This document shows, piece after piece, positions 25,465-34,449 of a DNA stretch of 59,876 nucleotides. Location of the stretch: NCBI GenBank assembly GCA_017404385.1, contig JAFRCK010000017.1, positions 67,419 through 127,294 of the forward strand, read 5' to 3'. The translations under genes were made by a program, and so were the position numbers. Positions within the stretch are counted from its first letter, which is position 1; each line of letters begins with the position of its first letter. The DNA comes from Bacilli bacterium (lineage in GTDB: Bacteria > Bacillota_I > Bacilli_A > RF39 > UBA660). Below the pieces are notes generated by a model, which searched no databases, was not told where the DNA came from, and saw only the letters and a list, made by a program, of their open reading frames with translations.

Positions 25465-27297
25465 ATGAATACAAGAAATATTGCTATTATTGCGCACGTT
25501 GACCATGGTAAAACTACTTTAGTTGACCAATTATTAAAACAATCAGGTACATTTAGAGAAAATGAAAATGTTGCTGAAAGAGCAATGGACTCTAATGATA
25601 TTGAAAGAGAAAGAGGTATAACAATACTTGCTAAACCTACTTCTATTAAATATAAAGATTATAAGATCAATATCTTAGATACCCCAGGTCATGCTGACTT
25701 TGGTGGAGAAGTAGAAAGAATAATGCACATGGTTGATGGTGTACTTTTACTAGTGGATGCTTATGAAGGTGTTATGCCTCAAACTAAGTTTGTATTAAAA
25801 AAAGCTTTAGAAGCAGGTCATAAACCAATAGTTATTGTTAATAAAATAGATAAGGAAACAGCAAGACCAAAAGAAGTTATTGATGAAGTATTAGATTTAT
25901 TAATTGAACTTGAAGCAGATGAAGAACAATTAGATTTTCCAGTTGTTTATACATCAGCAATTAATGGAACATCATCACTTTCAGATGATTTAAGTACTCA
26001 AGAACATACAATGAATCCAATATTTGAATTAATTGTTAATGAAATACCTGAACCAACTGGTAATAAAGATAATGATTTACAATTTCAACCAGCTTTATTA
26101 GATTATAACGATTATGTAGGTAGAATTGGTATAGGAACTATAGCTAATGGTACTATTAAAGTAAATGAAATGGTTTCATGTGTTAGATTAGATGGAAGTA
26201 TTAAAAAGTTTAGAGTTCAAAAATTATTTGGTTACTTTGGATTAAAAAGAATAGAAATAGAGGAAGCTTCTGCTGGAGATGTTATTGCGATTGCGGGTCT
26301 TCCTGATATAGAAGTTGGAGAAACTATATGTTCTGAAGGAAAAGAAAATGCTCTTCCTAAACTTAGAATAGATGAACCAACACTTCAAATGACATTTGGT
26401 ACTAATTCTTCACCATTTGTAGGTAAAGAAGGTAAAATAGTTACTGCTTCTAAAATAGAGGAAAGACTTCGTAAACAAGCAGAATCAGATGTTAGTTTAA
26501 AAGTTGAACAAAATGATCAAGAAAGCTTTATAGTATCAGGAAGAGGAGAACTTCACTTATCAATTCTTATTGAAAATATGAGAAGAGAAGGATTTGAACT
26601 TGAAGTATCTAAACCTAAAGTTATAGAAAAAGAAGTTAATGGTGTTATATGTGAACCATATGAGGATGTACAAATTGAATGTCCTGAAGACACAGTAGGT
26701 TCTGTAATTGAAGCTCTTGGTAAAAGAGGTGGAACAATGGAGACTATGTCTAATCTCCCAGGTATAGTTAGATTAAATTATACTGTTCCATCAAGAGGTT
26801 TAATTGGTTTTACAACTGATTTCATGACTATGACTAAAGGATTTGGTATATTAAATCATACATTTAAAGAATATTTACCAAAAACTCAAGCTGATGTTGG
26901 TGAAAGAAAACTAGGTGTATTAGTTTCTATGGAAAATGGTAAAGCAACTGCTTATTCACTTGGTGCTCTAGAAGATAGAGGAGTTATGTTTATAGAACCA
27001 GGGGAAGAAGTGTATGAAGGTATGATCGTTGGAGAAGCTAATAAAGATGCAGATCTAGCTGTAAACGTAGTTAAGGGTAAACAATTAACTAATACAAGAA
27101 GTGCTGGTAAAGATCATACAGTAGTTCTTAAGAAAACTAAAGCTTTATCTTTAGAAGCAGCTCTTGAATATATTAATAATGATGAACTTGTAGAAGTTAC
27201 ACCATTAAATTATAGATTAAGAAAGAAGATTCTTAATACAGAAGAAAGAAAAAAATACGACGCTAAAATAAGAGAAAGTAAAAAACAAGAAGTGTAA
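25465..27297 (+). CDS. typA: Ribosome-associated GTPase TypA/BipA
   Basis: A 610-residue translational GTPase of the EF-G type involved in ribosome assembly and stress adaptation. G1 is AHVDHGKTTL at residue 10, G2 RERGITI, G3 DTPGHADF, G4 NKID; the EF-G-like domains and the TypA C-terminal domain (GEANKDADLAVNVVKGKQLTNTRSAG) follow. Full length for the family. AAAGGGGATG is the ribosome site. The stop codon sits in a hairpin GAAGTGTA/TACACTTC (27289-27307) that lacks a T run; the end of an insertion sequence begins 5 bp after it. Confidence 0.96.
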   Translation: MNTRNIAIIAHVDHGKTTLVDQLLKQSGTFRENENVAERAMDSNDIERERGITILAKPTSIKYKDYKINILDTPGHADFGGEVERIMHMVDGVLLLVDAYEGVMPQTKFVLKKALEAGHKPIVIVNKIDKETARPKEVIDEVLDLLIELEADEEQLDFPVVYTSAINGTSSLSDDLSTQEHTMNPIFELIVNEIPEPTGNKDNDLQFQPALLDYNDYVGRIGIGTIANGTIKVNEMVSCVRLDGSIKKFRVQKLFGYFGLKRIEIEEASAGDVIAIAGLPDIEVGETICSEGKENALPKLRIDEPTLQMTFGTNSSPFVGKEGKIVTASKIEERLRKQAESDVSLKVEQNDQESFIVSGRGELHLSILIENMRREGFELEVSKPKVIEKEVNGVICEPYEDVQIECPEDTVGSVIEALGKRGGTMETMSNLPGIVRLNYTVPSRGLIGFTTDFMTMTKGFGILNHTFKEYLPKTQADVGERKLGVLVSMENGKATAYSLGALEDRGVMFIEPGEEVYEGMIVGEANKDADLAVNVVKGKQLTNTRSAGKDHTVVLKKTKALSLEAALEYINNDELVEVTPLNYRLRKKILNTEERKKYDAKIRESKKQEV

Positions 27298-27307
27298 AGT
27301 ACACTTC
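27289..27307 (+). terminator. Hairpin at the end of typA, without its T run
   Basis: GAAGTGTA(AAG)TACACTTC, eight base pairs. The usual T tract is absent; the IS left end starts at 27312, so insertion may have separated stem and T run. Confidence 0.5.
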
Positions 27308-27348
27308 GTTAGTGTAAAGAGTTTTGGGGATTTTTAGAAAAAAATCTC

Positions 27349-27378
27349 AAAGATTGATAAAAAATATCAATCTTTTTT
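27349..27378. terminator. Hairpin inside the IS left end, after the transposase stop
   Basis: AAAGATTGATA/TATCAATCTTT stem with TTTTTT on the + side. It would stop read-through from typA and also lies just beyond the transposase stop on the other strand. Confidence 0.65.
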
Positions 27379-28765
27379 AATGTAATTCAGAATGTTTTCT
27401 ATTTGAATCTAAAAAGTTAGTATAAATATTAGTTTTATCAAACATAGAAAAATCTAAATTATCTTTATTTAAATCAATAATTATATCTGATTTAATATTA
27501 TTTAAAAATAATTCTTTAATATTATATTTATTTTTCTTTAATAATCTTAAATTAATAAGTTTATTAATAATATTTTTATTATAGGCTTTAGGTCTAGAGG
27601 TAAAGTAAGAAGCAAATGTATGAGAAATCTGTGACTCCATAGGACATGATAAATTATATTTATATAAATTTTGAATATTATTCCAATTATTTAAAATATA
27701 GTTCTTATATTCTTCAATTTTTTCAGTTCTATCAGGATAGCAATCAATTATTTCATATATTATTCTAATAAAATCTTCTTTATTATCTTTTAAAATATAA
27801 TAAGAGAGTGTTTCTAAAACACTTTTGTCAGGAAGGATACGCCATAAGCATTGTTTAAAATGAAATTTATCAAGTCCCTGAATAATTTCAATATTAGTAT
27901 TGTAATTAAAATAATATTTTAGATATTTTATCCAATGAGCTCCATCACCAAGCATATAAAATCTCTTTATTTTAGAAGTATTATAAGCATTATCAATATA
28001 ATTAATTGCTTCATAAATAAAATTGTCAGTTCTTCCAGAAAATGTCATTTTATTATTTAAACTTTTTCTTTTACCATTAACATTAAAACCATCAAATATA
28101 ACAATAGATTTTTGCATTACTTTTTTATGATTATTATTTTGAGTAGGAATCCATTTTTCATCAGCAATAATATATAATTCTTCAGTATCATTGTTTTTTA
28201 TAATTTTAGGTTTAGAAATTTTTTCATTTATAATAACATTTCTAACAGTTTGCCTTGATAAATATTTTATTTTTTCTTTAATTGATATTCTATTCCCAAT
28301 TAAAGAATTAATATGTTCAGCAGTTTCAGAATAATTATTATTGGATACATAATCAAGTATTTCAGCTTTTATGTAAGGATCAAAATAATCATATTTTTTA
28401 AGTCCTAAAAGTCTATCAACATAACAATAACACTTATTATTAACTTTTGATTTATAAAAGTACCTATAATAGGTTATTTCACCAAATATAGTTAAAATAG
28501 TTCTTGATGTTTTATATTTAATATGATACTTTCTTTTTCTTTCTAGGGATTTACAATAGTTTTTATCTATTTCTTCCAAAAGATTTTTGAGTGCATAACA
28601 CATAAATTTAGACATATTATTATCAAATGAAGAGAGTAAATTAATATAGTTATTAATATTACCATTATCATCAAAATCAACTATTATATTGTCTATTTTT
28701 TCAATAAAATAATTTTTTATTAGTTCAGTAATTAAATTTTTATAATTTTGTAGTATAATATTCAT
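27377..28765 (-). CDS. ISLre2 family transposase (UPF0236)
   Basis: A 462-residue transposase, apparently intact. Family features: ILTIFGEITYYRYFYKSK and Y-C-Y-VDRLLGL in the N-terminal third, YIIADEKWIPTQ near residue 197, MLGDGAHWIKYLKYYF near residue 270 (catalytic Asp region), IIQGLDKFHFKQCLW, and LSCPMESQISHTFASYFTSRPKAY toward the C-terminus. AAAGGAG precedes the start on the - strand. Very AT-rich like its host, so not a recent arrival from a different genome type. Confidence 0.85.
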   Translation of the reverse strand: MNIILQNYKNLITELIKNYFIEKIDNIIVDFDDNGNINNYINLLSSFDNNMSKFMCYALKNLLEEIDKNYCKSLERKRKYHIKYKTSRTILTIFGEITYYRYFYKSKVNNKCYCYVDRLLGLKKYDYFDPYIKAEILDYVSNNNYSETAEHINSLIGNRISIKEKIKYLSRQTVRNVIINEKISKPKIIKNNDTEELYIIADEKWIPTQNNNHKKVMQKSIVIFDGFNVNGKRKSLNNKMTFSGRTDNFIYEAINYIDNAYNTSKIKRFYMLGDGAHWIKYLKYYFNYNTNIEIIQGLDKFHFKQCLWRILPDKSVLETLSYYILKDNKEDFIRIIYEIIDCYPDRTEKIEEYKNYILNNWNNIQNLYKYNLSCPMESQISHTFASYFTSRPKAYNKNIINKLINLRLLKKNKYNIKELFLNNIKSDIIIDLNKDNLDFSMFDKTNIYTNFLDSNRKHSELH

Positions 28766-28870
28766 ATGAGAAGTCTCCTTTGTGATTTTGAACGATTACA
28801 TTATATCAGAGATTTCTCTTTTTGTATGTATTCCCCAAACCATTATACACTATCCAAATATAGTCTTTTT

Positions 28871-28899
28871 TTGACTTATATTCTAATATATGATATATT
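28871..28899 (+). promoter_or_regulatory. Promoter of a small gene beside the IS
   Basis: TTGACT (28871-28876), 17-bp spacer, TATATT (28894-28899), 20 bp outside the IS right end. Confidence 0.6.
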
Positions 28900-28926
28900 A
28901 TTACACTTTAAAAAAGAGGGGATAAT

Positions 28927-29058
28927 ATGGTCTTTTTTATTGAAAAAGTAAAATTATCTAAATTATTTCCAATTAAAGAAGAATATATTGGAGATAGAAT
29001 AGATATACAAAAACCAAAACAACTAGTTAACAGTTATTTTAAAAGTATATTAAAATAA
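28927..29058 (+). CDS. Small 43-residue protein of unknown function
   Basis: Too short for routine gene calling, but it has a promoter (28871-28899), a strong AGAGGGG ribosome site 6 nt before the ATG, and a strong terminator immediately after the stop. The peptide begins MVFFIEKVKLSKLFPIKEEY and is basic (many Lys) and soluble. Family not recognised. It may be intact, or the left-over of a longer gene cut by the IS, although the promoter and start argue for intact. Confidence 0.55.
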   Translation: MVFFIEKVKLSKLFPIKEEYIGDRIDIQKPKQLVNSYFKSILK

Positions 29059-29060
29059 AG

Positions 29061-29090
29061 GATAAATCATTTAAGATTTATCTTTTTTTT
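29061..29090 (+). terminator. Terminator after the 43-residue gene
   Basis: GATAAATC(ATTTAA)GATTTATC followed by eight T. Confidence 0.9.
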
Positions 29091-29113
29091 GTTATAATTA
29101 ATATGTGATGGCT

Positions 29114-29668
29114 ATGAATAGATGTTTATGGGTAAATATGAAAAATCCTATTTATATTAAATATCATGATGAAGAGTGGTGTGAACCAAAACATGATGAT
29201 AAATCTCTTTATGAATTATTAATACTAGAATCATTTCAAGCTGGTTTATCATGGGAGTGTGTTCTTAATAAAAGAGATGCATTTAAAAAAGCATATGATA
29301 ATTTTGATATAAATAAAGTTGTTAAGTATAATGATAAAAAAATAGATGAATTAATAAATAATAAAAATATTATTAGAAATAAACTTAAAATAAAAGCATC
29401 TATTAATAATAGTAAGGTATTTAAATCTATTCAAAAAGAATATGAGTCATTTGATAAATATATATGGTCATTTACTAATAATAAAGTCTTATATTTGGAT
29501 TATGAAATAACTAGTAATGAATTATCAGATACTATATCAAAAGATTTAATAAAAAGAGGAATGAAATTTGTTGGAACAACAATAATTTATTCATACTTAC
29601 AAGCGGTAGGTATAATTAATTCACATCATAAAGATTGTTGGAGGTATAAAAATGAAAAAAGTATTTAA
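29114..29668 (+). CDS. tag: DNA-3-methyladenine glycosylase I
   Basis: A base-excision repair enzyme removing 3-methyladenine; 184 residues, normal for the family. NRCLWVN at the N-terminus, YHDEEWCEPKHDDKSLYELLILESFQAGLSWECVL split over residues 18-52 with the catalytic Glu, and the Cys/His zinc ligands (early Cys; late SHHKDCWRY) are visible. TATAAT at 29093-29098 lies only about 15 nt before the start, so the leader is very short. GTG 29105, ATG 29108 and ATG 29114 are possible starts; I chose the last because it fits the family N-terminus. Its 3' end overlaps the next gene. Confidence 0.9.
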   Translation: MNRCLWVNMKNPIYIKYHDEEWCEPKHDDKSLYELLILESFQAGLSWECVLNKRDAFKKAYDNFDINKVVKYNDKKIDELINNKNIIRNKLKIKASINNSKVFKSIQKEYESFDKYIWSFTNNKVLYLDYEITSNELSDTISKDLIKRGMKFVGTTIIYSYLQAVGIINSHHKDCWRYKNEKSI

Positions 29669-30668
29669 AATATTTATTTTATTATTGATATTACCAATTT
29701 TAGTATCTGGATGTGGTAGTAAAAATGAATCACCTAGAGAAAAAAGAAAGACAGAAAAGAAGGAACAAAAGATTATGGAAAAAAATAGTTATCCAAGTTA
29801 TAATGGATTCTTAAAAGTGGATGGTACTAGATTAGTTAATGATAAAGGTGAAGATTTTATATTAAAAGGTGTTAGTACTCATGGAATACAATGGTTTTAT
29901 GACTTATACACTAAAGAAAACATTATGTCTTTAAAGACAGACTGGAATACTAATGTATTTAGACTTGCTATGTATACAAAAGAGAATGGTTATATAGATG
30001 ATAAAAGTATCAAAGATAAAGTTATTAGTTTAATAGATACAGTTATTGAACTAGATATGTATGTAATAGTAGATTGGCATATATTAAGTGATAATAATCC
30101 AACTATGTATACTAACGAATCTAAAGAATTCTTTAATGAAATAAGTTCTAAATATAAAGATAAACCTAATGTTATATATGAAATTTGTAATGAACCAAAT
30201 GGCGGTACTACATTTGATGATATAAAAACTTACGCAAATGAGGTTATACCTGTTATTAGAAATAATAGCCCTAAATCACTAATAATTGTTGGTACGCCAA
30301 CATGGTCACAAGATGTAGATAAGGTTGAAAAACTAAATTATGATAATATTTTATATACACTACATTTTTATTCTGGAACACATAAAGATGATCTAAGAAA
30401 CAAAGCTAAAACTGCCTTAAATAATAATATACCAATAATAGTATCTGAATTTGGTGTATCTGATGCATCGGGTAACAACGGAATTTATTTAGAAGAAACA
30501 GATAAATGGATTGAATTCTTGAAACAAAATAAAATTAGTATAATATCATGGAGTTTATGTAATAAGAATGAATCAAGTGCAATATTAAAAGAAGGTACTA
30601 ATATATTGAATGATGAAAACTTATCATCAGCAGGAACATACTTAAAAGAAGTATTTAAGAATTATTAG
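29652..30668 (+). CDS. GH5-family glycoside hydrolase lipoprotein (cellulase-like)
   Basis: A 338-residue lipoprotein: signal peptide with lipobox LVSGC (Cys about residue 21), a charged linker (REKRKTEKKEQK), then a family 5 (beta/alpha)8 hydrolase domain. Acid/base Glu in YEICNEPNGG and nucleophile Glu in IVSEFGVSDASG are both present; DWHIL and ILYTLHFYSGTHK are typical strand ends. It would hydrolyse a beta-1,4-glucan or similar polymer at the cell surface. GGAGGT lies within the tag gene, which it overlaps by 17 bp. Substrate cannot be read from sequence. Confidence 0.88.
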   Translation: MKKVFKIFILLLILPILVSGCGSKNESPREKRKTEKKEQKIMEKNSYPSYNGFLKVDGTRLVNDKGEDFILKGVSTHGIQWFYDLYTKENIMSLKTDWNTNVFRLAMYTKENGYIDDKSIKDKVISLIDTVIELDMYVIVDWHILSDNNPTMYTNESKEFFNEISSKYKDKPNVIYEICNEPNGGTTFDDIKTYANEVIPVIRNNSPKSLIIVGTPTWSQDVDKVEKLNYDNILYTLHFYSGTHKDDLRNKAKTALNNNIPIIVSEFGVSDASGNNGIYLEETDKWIEFLKQNKISIISWSLCNKNESSAILKEGTNILNDENLSSAGTYLKEVFKNY

Positions 30669-30680
30669 GAGGAGATAAAA

Positions 30681-31367
30681 ATGATTAAATTAGTATTAGT
30701 TAGACATGGACAAAGTTTATGGAATTTAGAAAATAAATTTACAGGATGGACAGATGTAGATTTATCTGAAAAAGGAATAGAAGAAGCAAAAGCTGCAGGT
30801 AAATTATTAAAAGAAAAAGGATATAAATTTGATTTAGGATATACTTCGTTACTAACAAGAGCAATGCATACTCTAGATTTAATATTAGAAGAATTAAATG
30901 AAGATATAGAAATAAGAAGAAGTTATAAATTAAATGAAAGACATTATGGAGCTTTACAAGGTCTTAATAAAGCTGAAACAGCAGAAAAATATGGTGCTGA
31001 TCAAGTAAAATTATGGAGAAGAAGCAGTTATGTAAGACCACCAGAACTTTCTAAAGATGACCCTAGATATCCTGGCAATGATCCAAAGTATGCAGGCATA
31101 GATAATTTACCAGTTACTGAAAACTTAAATGATACTATTGTTAGAGTAGTAGATTATTATGAAAATGAAATAAAAAAAGAGTTAATGAATGGAAGAAATA
31201 TAATAATCGCAGCTCATGGTAATAGTTTAAGAGCATTAATGAAATATTTAGATAATTTAAATGAAGAAGAGGTTCTAGCTTTAGAAATAGATACAGGTAG
31301 ACCTATATGTTATGAACTTGATGAAGATTTAAAACCAATTAAACATTACTATGTTGAAGAAGAATAA
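30681..31367 (+). CDS. gpmA: 2,3-bisphosphoglycerate-dependent phosphoglycerate mutase
   Basis: A 228-residue glycolytic enzyme interconverting 3- and 2-phosphoglycerate. [20 protein letters not shown] carries the phosphohistidine; the acid-base Glu lies in [14 protein letters not shown], and [16 protein letters not shown] carries the second His. Full length. GGAGGAG precedes the ATG. Same strand and close spacing to GH5 and the desulfurase gene. Confidence 0.96.
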   Translation: MIKLVLVRHGQSLWNLENKFTGWTDVDLSEKGIEEAKAAGKLLKEKGYKFDLGYTSLLTRAMHTLDLILEELNEDIEIRRSYKLNERHYGALQGLNKAETAEKYGADQVKLWRRSSYVRPPELSKDDPRYPGNDPKYAGIDNLPVTENLNDTIVRVVDYYENEIKKELMNGRNIIIAAHGNSLRALMKYLDNLNEEEVLALEIDTGRPICYELDEDLKPIKHYYVEEE

Positions 31368-31384
31368 AGAAAGAAGTTGATAAA

Positions 31385-32509
31385 ATGATATATTTAGATT
31401 ATGCTGCTAATGCACCAGTTGATAAAGAAGTACTTGATGCTTATGTAGATGCAACTAAAAGATATTTTGCTAATCCAAATAGTTCTCATAAACTTGGTTT
31501 AGAAGCTAAAGAAGCAATTGATAACGCTAGTAAGAATATAGCTAAATATTTAGGAGTAGAAGAAGATGAATTAATTTATACATCAGGTGCTTCTGAATCT
31601 AATAATTTAGTAATCCAAGGTATTAGTGAAAGATATAAAAATGTAGGGAAACATATTATAATTAGTAAACTTGAACATAATTCAATTGTTGCTCCTTGTC
31701 AAAGAATGCAAGAACTGGGATTTGAGATAGATATGGTTTCACCGAATAAAGATGGGATAATAGATATAGATGAACTTGAAGGATTAATTAGAGATGATAC
31801 TATACTTGTTAGTATTACATCTGTTGATAGTGAACTAGGTATTAGACAACCTATTGAGGAAATAGGTAAATTATTAAAGAAGTATCCAAATACATTTTTT
31901 CATACAGATGCATCTCAGATCATAGGTAAAGATCATATTGATTTTAAAGATGTTGATCTAGTTACTATGGCACCACATAAGTTTTATGGTATAAATGGAT
32001 TTGGGGTATTAATAAAGAAAAAGAATGTTAGTCTAAAACCAATTATATATGGAGGAAAAAGCACTACTATATATAGATCAGGAACACCAGTTACAGCCTC
32101 TATTATCGCAACATCTAAAGCATTAGAACTTGCTATTAGTAAATTAGATGAAAGAAAAGAAATTATTACTAAGTTACATGATTATGTCATAGATAAATTA
32201 AAAGAAAGAAAAGTAATTATAAATAGTACACCTAATTCAATACCAAATACTATTAATTTTAGTGTAAAAGGTATTATATCAAGTGATTTTGTTAAATTGC
32301 TTGGAGAAAAAGATGTTTTTATATCATCAAAAACATCTTGTTGTCCAGAGAATACTCCATCTAAAAGTATATATGCATTAACTAATGACAAGTCTTTAGC
32401 TTTATCTTCAATGAGAATTAGTTTATCTCATTTGACTACAAAAGAAGAAATAGATGAGTTCTTTAAAATATTTGATGAAACTTTAGAGGAATATAATGGA
32501 AAAAAGTAA
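31385..32509 (+). CDS. Cysteine desulfurase (NifS/IscS-like)
   Basis: A 374-residue PLP enzyme releasing sulfur from cysteine. MIYLDYAANAPVD at the N-terminus, TSGASESNNLVIQG, HTDASQIIGK and the PLP-lysine motif MAPHKFYGINGFG (residue about 200) are intact; a cysteine-rich loop SSKTSCCPEN near residue 315 should carry the active-site Cys. It overlaps the following TtcA-like gene by 14 bp, suggesting that the sulfur is meant for tRNA thiolation rather than Fe-S assembly, since no scaffold gene is nearby. Confidence 0.92.
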   Translation: MIYLDYAANAPVDKEVLDAYVDATKRYFANPNSSHKLGLEAKEAIDNASKNIAKYLGVEEDELIYTSGASESNNLVIQGISERYKNVGKHIIISKLEHNSIVAPCQRMQELGFEIDMVSPNKDGIIDIDELEGLIRDDTILVSITSVDSELGIRQPIEEIGKLLKKYPNTFFHTDASQIIGKDHIDFKDVDLVTMAPHKFYGINGFGVLIKKKNVSLKPIIYGGKSTTIYRSGTPVTASIIATSKALELAISKLDERKEIITKLHDYVIDKLKERKVIINSTPNSIPNTINFSVKGIISSDFVKLLGEKDVFISSKTSCCPENTPSKSIYALTNDKSLALSSMRISLSHLTTKEEIDEFFKIFDETLEEYNGKK

Positions 32510-33323
32510 AGAAATAGAAAGAAGTATTATTACTAAATTTAGAAAAGAAATTTGGTCTAAATTTGTAAAAGGTGTTCAAGAATATGAACTATTAAAAGAA
32601 AATGATAAAGTAATGGTATGTATTTCTGGAGGTAAAGATTCATTTTTAATGGCAAAATGTATTCAAGAATTAATTAGACACGGTAAGTTTAAATTTGAAG
32701 CTAGATTTGTATGTATGAATCCAGGTTATAATGATTATAATTTACAATATATAAAAGATAATGCTAAACTTATGGATATTCCTATAGAAATATTTGAAAG
32801 TGATATTTTTGATGTTATTAAAAAGATAACTCCAAATGAACCATGTTATATGTGTGCTAGAATGCGAAGAGGATATCTATATAGTAAAGCTAAGGAATTA
32901 GGTTGTAATAAAATAGCACTTGGTCATCATTTTAATGATGTTATAGAAACATCAATGTTATCTATTCTTTATTCATCAGAAGTAAAAACTATGGTACCAA
33001 AATTACATAGTGATAATTTTGAAGGAATAGAACTTATTAGGCCAATGTATTTAGTCAAAGAAGATGATATTATTTCATGGAAGAATTATAATGAATTAAC
33101 TTTTATAAATTGTGCTTGCCCATTACTTGAAGGATGTTCGATTATAGATGATGGTAAGAGTAAAAGAAAAGAAATAAAAGAATTAATTAAAAAAATGAAA
33201 AAGACTAATAAAAATGTTGATGAAAATATATTTATAGCTCTTTCAAATATTAATTTAAATTGTGTACTTGGTTATAAAAAAGATGGTATGAAACATAACT
33301 TTGTAGATGAATATGAAGATTAA
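32496..33323 (+). CDS. TtcA-like tRNA thiolation enzyme (PP-loop ATPase)
   Basis: A 275-residue PP-loop protein. MVCISGGKDSFLMAK near residue 45 is the ATP pyrophosphatase loop; CYMCARMRRGYLY near residue 120 supplies the Cys-x2-Cys motif, and IALGHHFNDVIETSMLS the conserved His-Asn-Asp block; a third Cys group is CACPLLEGC. This is the TtcA layout (2-thiocytidine in tRNA), though the extra cysteines leave room for a related thiolase. Coupled by overlap to the desulfurase, its probable sulfur donor. Confidence 0.83.
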   Translation: MEKSKEIERSIITKFRKEIWSKFVKGVQEYELLKENDKVMVCISGGKDSFLMAKCIQELIRHGKFKFEARFVCMNPGYNDYNLQYIKDNAKLMDIPIEIFESDIFDVIKKITPNEPCYMCARMRRGYLYSKAKELGCNKIALGHHFNDVIETSMLSILYSSEVKTMVPKLHSDNFEGIELIRPMYLVKEDDIISWKNYNELTFINCACPLLEGCSIIDDGKSKRKEIKELIKKMKKTNKNVDENIFIALSNINLNCVLGYKKDGMKHNFVDEYED

Positions 33324-33353
33324 GTGCTATAATTATAATAGGAAGGTGAGTGT

Positions 33354-34394
33354 ATGAAGGGAAAATTAAAATTATTATTAATACTTTTATTATTTGTTGT
33401 AACTCCAGTGTTTGCAGCAAGTGATGATTTATTAATAGCAAATGATACAGTTACAGTTGAAGAAGAAAAAGCAGGTACTGCATTCATGTTAGGAAATGAT
33501 GTTACAGCAAAAGGAACTGTAGATGGTATATCTTTTATTGCTGGTAACAATGTAAATGTAGAAAATAAAAGTGATTATTTATTTTCTGCAGGAAATAATG
33601 TTAAACTTGAAAATGCATCGTTTAAAGATGGATTTTTGGCTGGAACTACCGTAGAATTATCTGATAGTTTTGTTGAAAGAGATGTTTATGCAGCAGGTTC
33701 TACTGTTAGATTATCTAGTACAATTGGAAGAAATGCTAATATCGCAGGCTCTACTGTTGTTGTTACTGGTACAGTTAATGGAGATTTAACTATCGCTGCT
33801 AGTACAATTGAAATTAAAGATGGGGCTGAAGTAAAAGGAACATTATACTATTCAGAAGATGCTTCTATTACTATAAGTCCAAATGCAATTATTAATAAAA
33901 AGGTTGCAAGAGAGATAAATAAATTAACAATTTTTGATAGCTTTAAATCAAGATTATTTGGTAATTTATTTTCATTTGCTAATATGCTAGTAGTAGGATT
34001 ATTACTATTATTATTGGTACCAAAATTATTTGAAAAAATATCTGGATATGGAAAAGAAAGTATATTAAGTAATTTAGGAATAGGTTTATTATCATTGATT
34101 GCTATACCTATTACTACTATAATATTATTAATAACAATAGTAGGTTTAAGTTCTTCATTATTATTACTTGCTTGTTATGTAATATTAGTATACTTATCTA
34201 CTTTATTTGCTTCATATTATATAGGTAATATGTTATTATCTAAGAAAATAAAGAGTAGATTCTTAATATTATTAATATCGTTAGCTGGAGTATATTTATT
34301 AAAGCTAATTCCTTTTGTTAATATATTAACTAGTATTTGTGTATTGGGCATAGGATTAGGTTTAATAATAAGAATAATAACAAAAAGAAAATAA
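33354..34394 (+). CDS. Exported beta-helix (bactofilin-like) protein with membrane C-terminus
   Basis: A 346-residue protein: signal peptide (1-21, VFA/AS), then a stretch of short repeats typical of a right-handed beta-helix of polymer-forming type (FIAGNNVNVENK, FSAGNNVKLENA, NANIAGSTVVVTGTVNGDLT), and four to five membrane helices in residues about 195-345. Resembles polymer-forming cytoskeletal domain proteins fused to a membrane domain. Ribosome site GGAAGGTGA. Function unknown; probably envelope organisation. Confidence 0.7.
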   Translation: MKGKLKLLLILLLFVVTPVFAASDDLLIANDTVTVEEEKAGTAFMLGNDVTAKGTVDGISFIAGNNVNVENKSDYLFSAGNNVKLENASFKDGFLAGTTVELSDSFVERDVYAAGSTVRLSSTIGRNANIAGSTVVVTGTVNGDLTIAASTIEIKDGAEVKGTLYYSEDASITISPNAIINKKVAREINKLTIFDSFKSRLFGNLFSFANMLVVGLLLLLLVPKLFEKISGYGKESILSNLGIGLLSLIAIPITTIILLITIVGLSSSLLLLACYVILVYLSTLFASYYIGNMLLSKKIKSRFLILLISLAGVYLLKLIPFVNILTSICVLGIGLGLIIRIITKRK

Positions 34395-34416
34395 TTAAAT
34401 TTATTTTCTTTTTTTG
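34384..34416 (+). terminator. Terminator after the beta-helix membrane gene
   Basis: AAAGAAAATAA/TTATTTTCTTT stem overlapping the stop codon, followed by T run. Confidence 0.8.
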
Positions 34417-34449
34417 TACTTTATAATATAATATTTATAGGTGATGTGA

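Larger units (their letters stand above)
27312..28850 (-). mobile_element. ISLre2-type insertion sequence
   Basis: About 1.54 kb, bounded by imperfect terminal inverted repeats: GTGTAAAGAGTTTTGGGGA (27312-27330) and the complement of TCCCCAAACCATTATACAC (28832-28850), 15 of 19 matching. It encodes one transposase on the - strand. I see no clear target-site duplication, so the copy may be old or the ends slightly misplaced. Confidence 0.75.

Noticed and set aside
27300..28860. Target-site duplication of the ISLre2 element
   Set aside because: Flanking bases do not repeat convincingly, so I do not claim one.
28766..28951. A 61-codon open frame over the IS right end
   Set aside because: It covers the terminal inverted repeat and the promoter of the 43-codon gene and starts with no ribosome site.
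33250..33550. Two - strand frames opposite the TtcA-like and beta-helix genes
   Set aside because: No ribosome sites, and they are antisense to conserved motifs.
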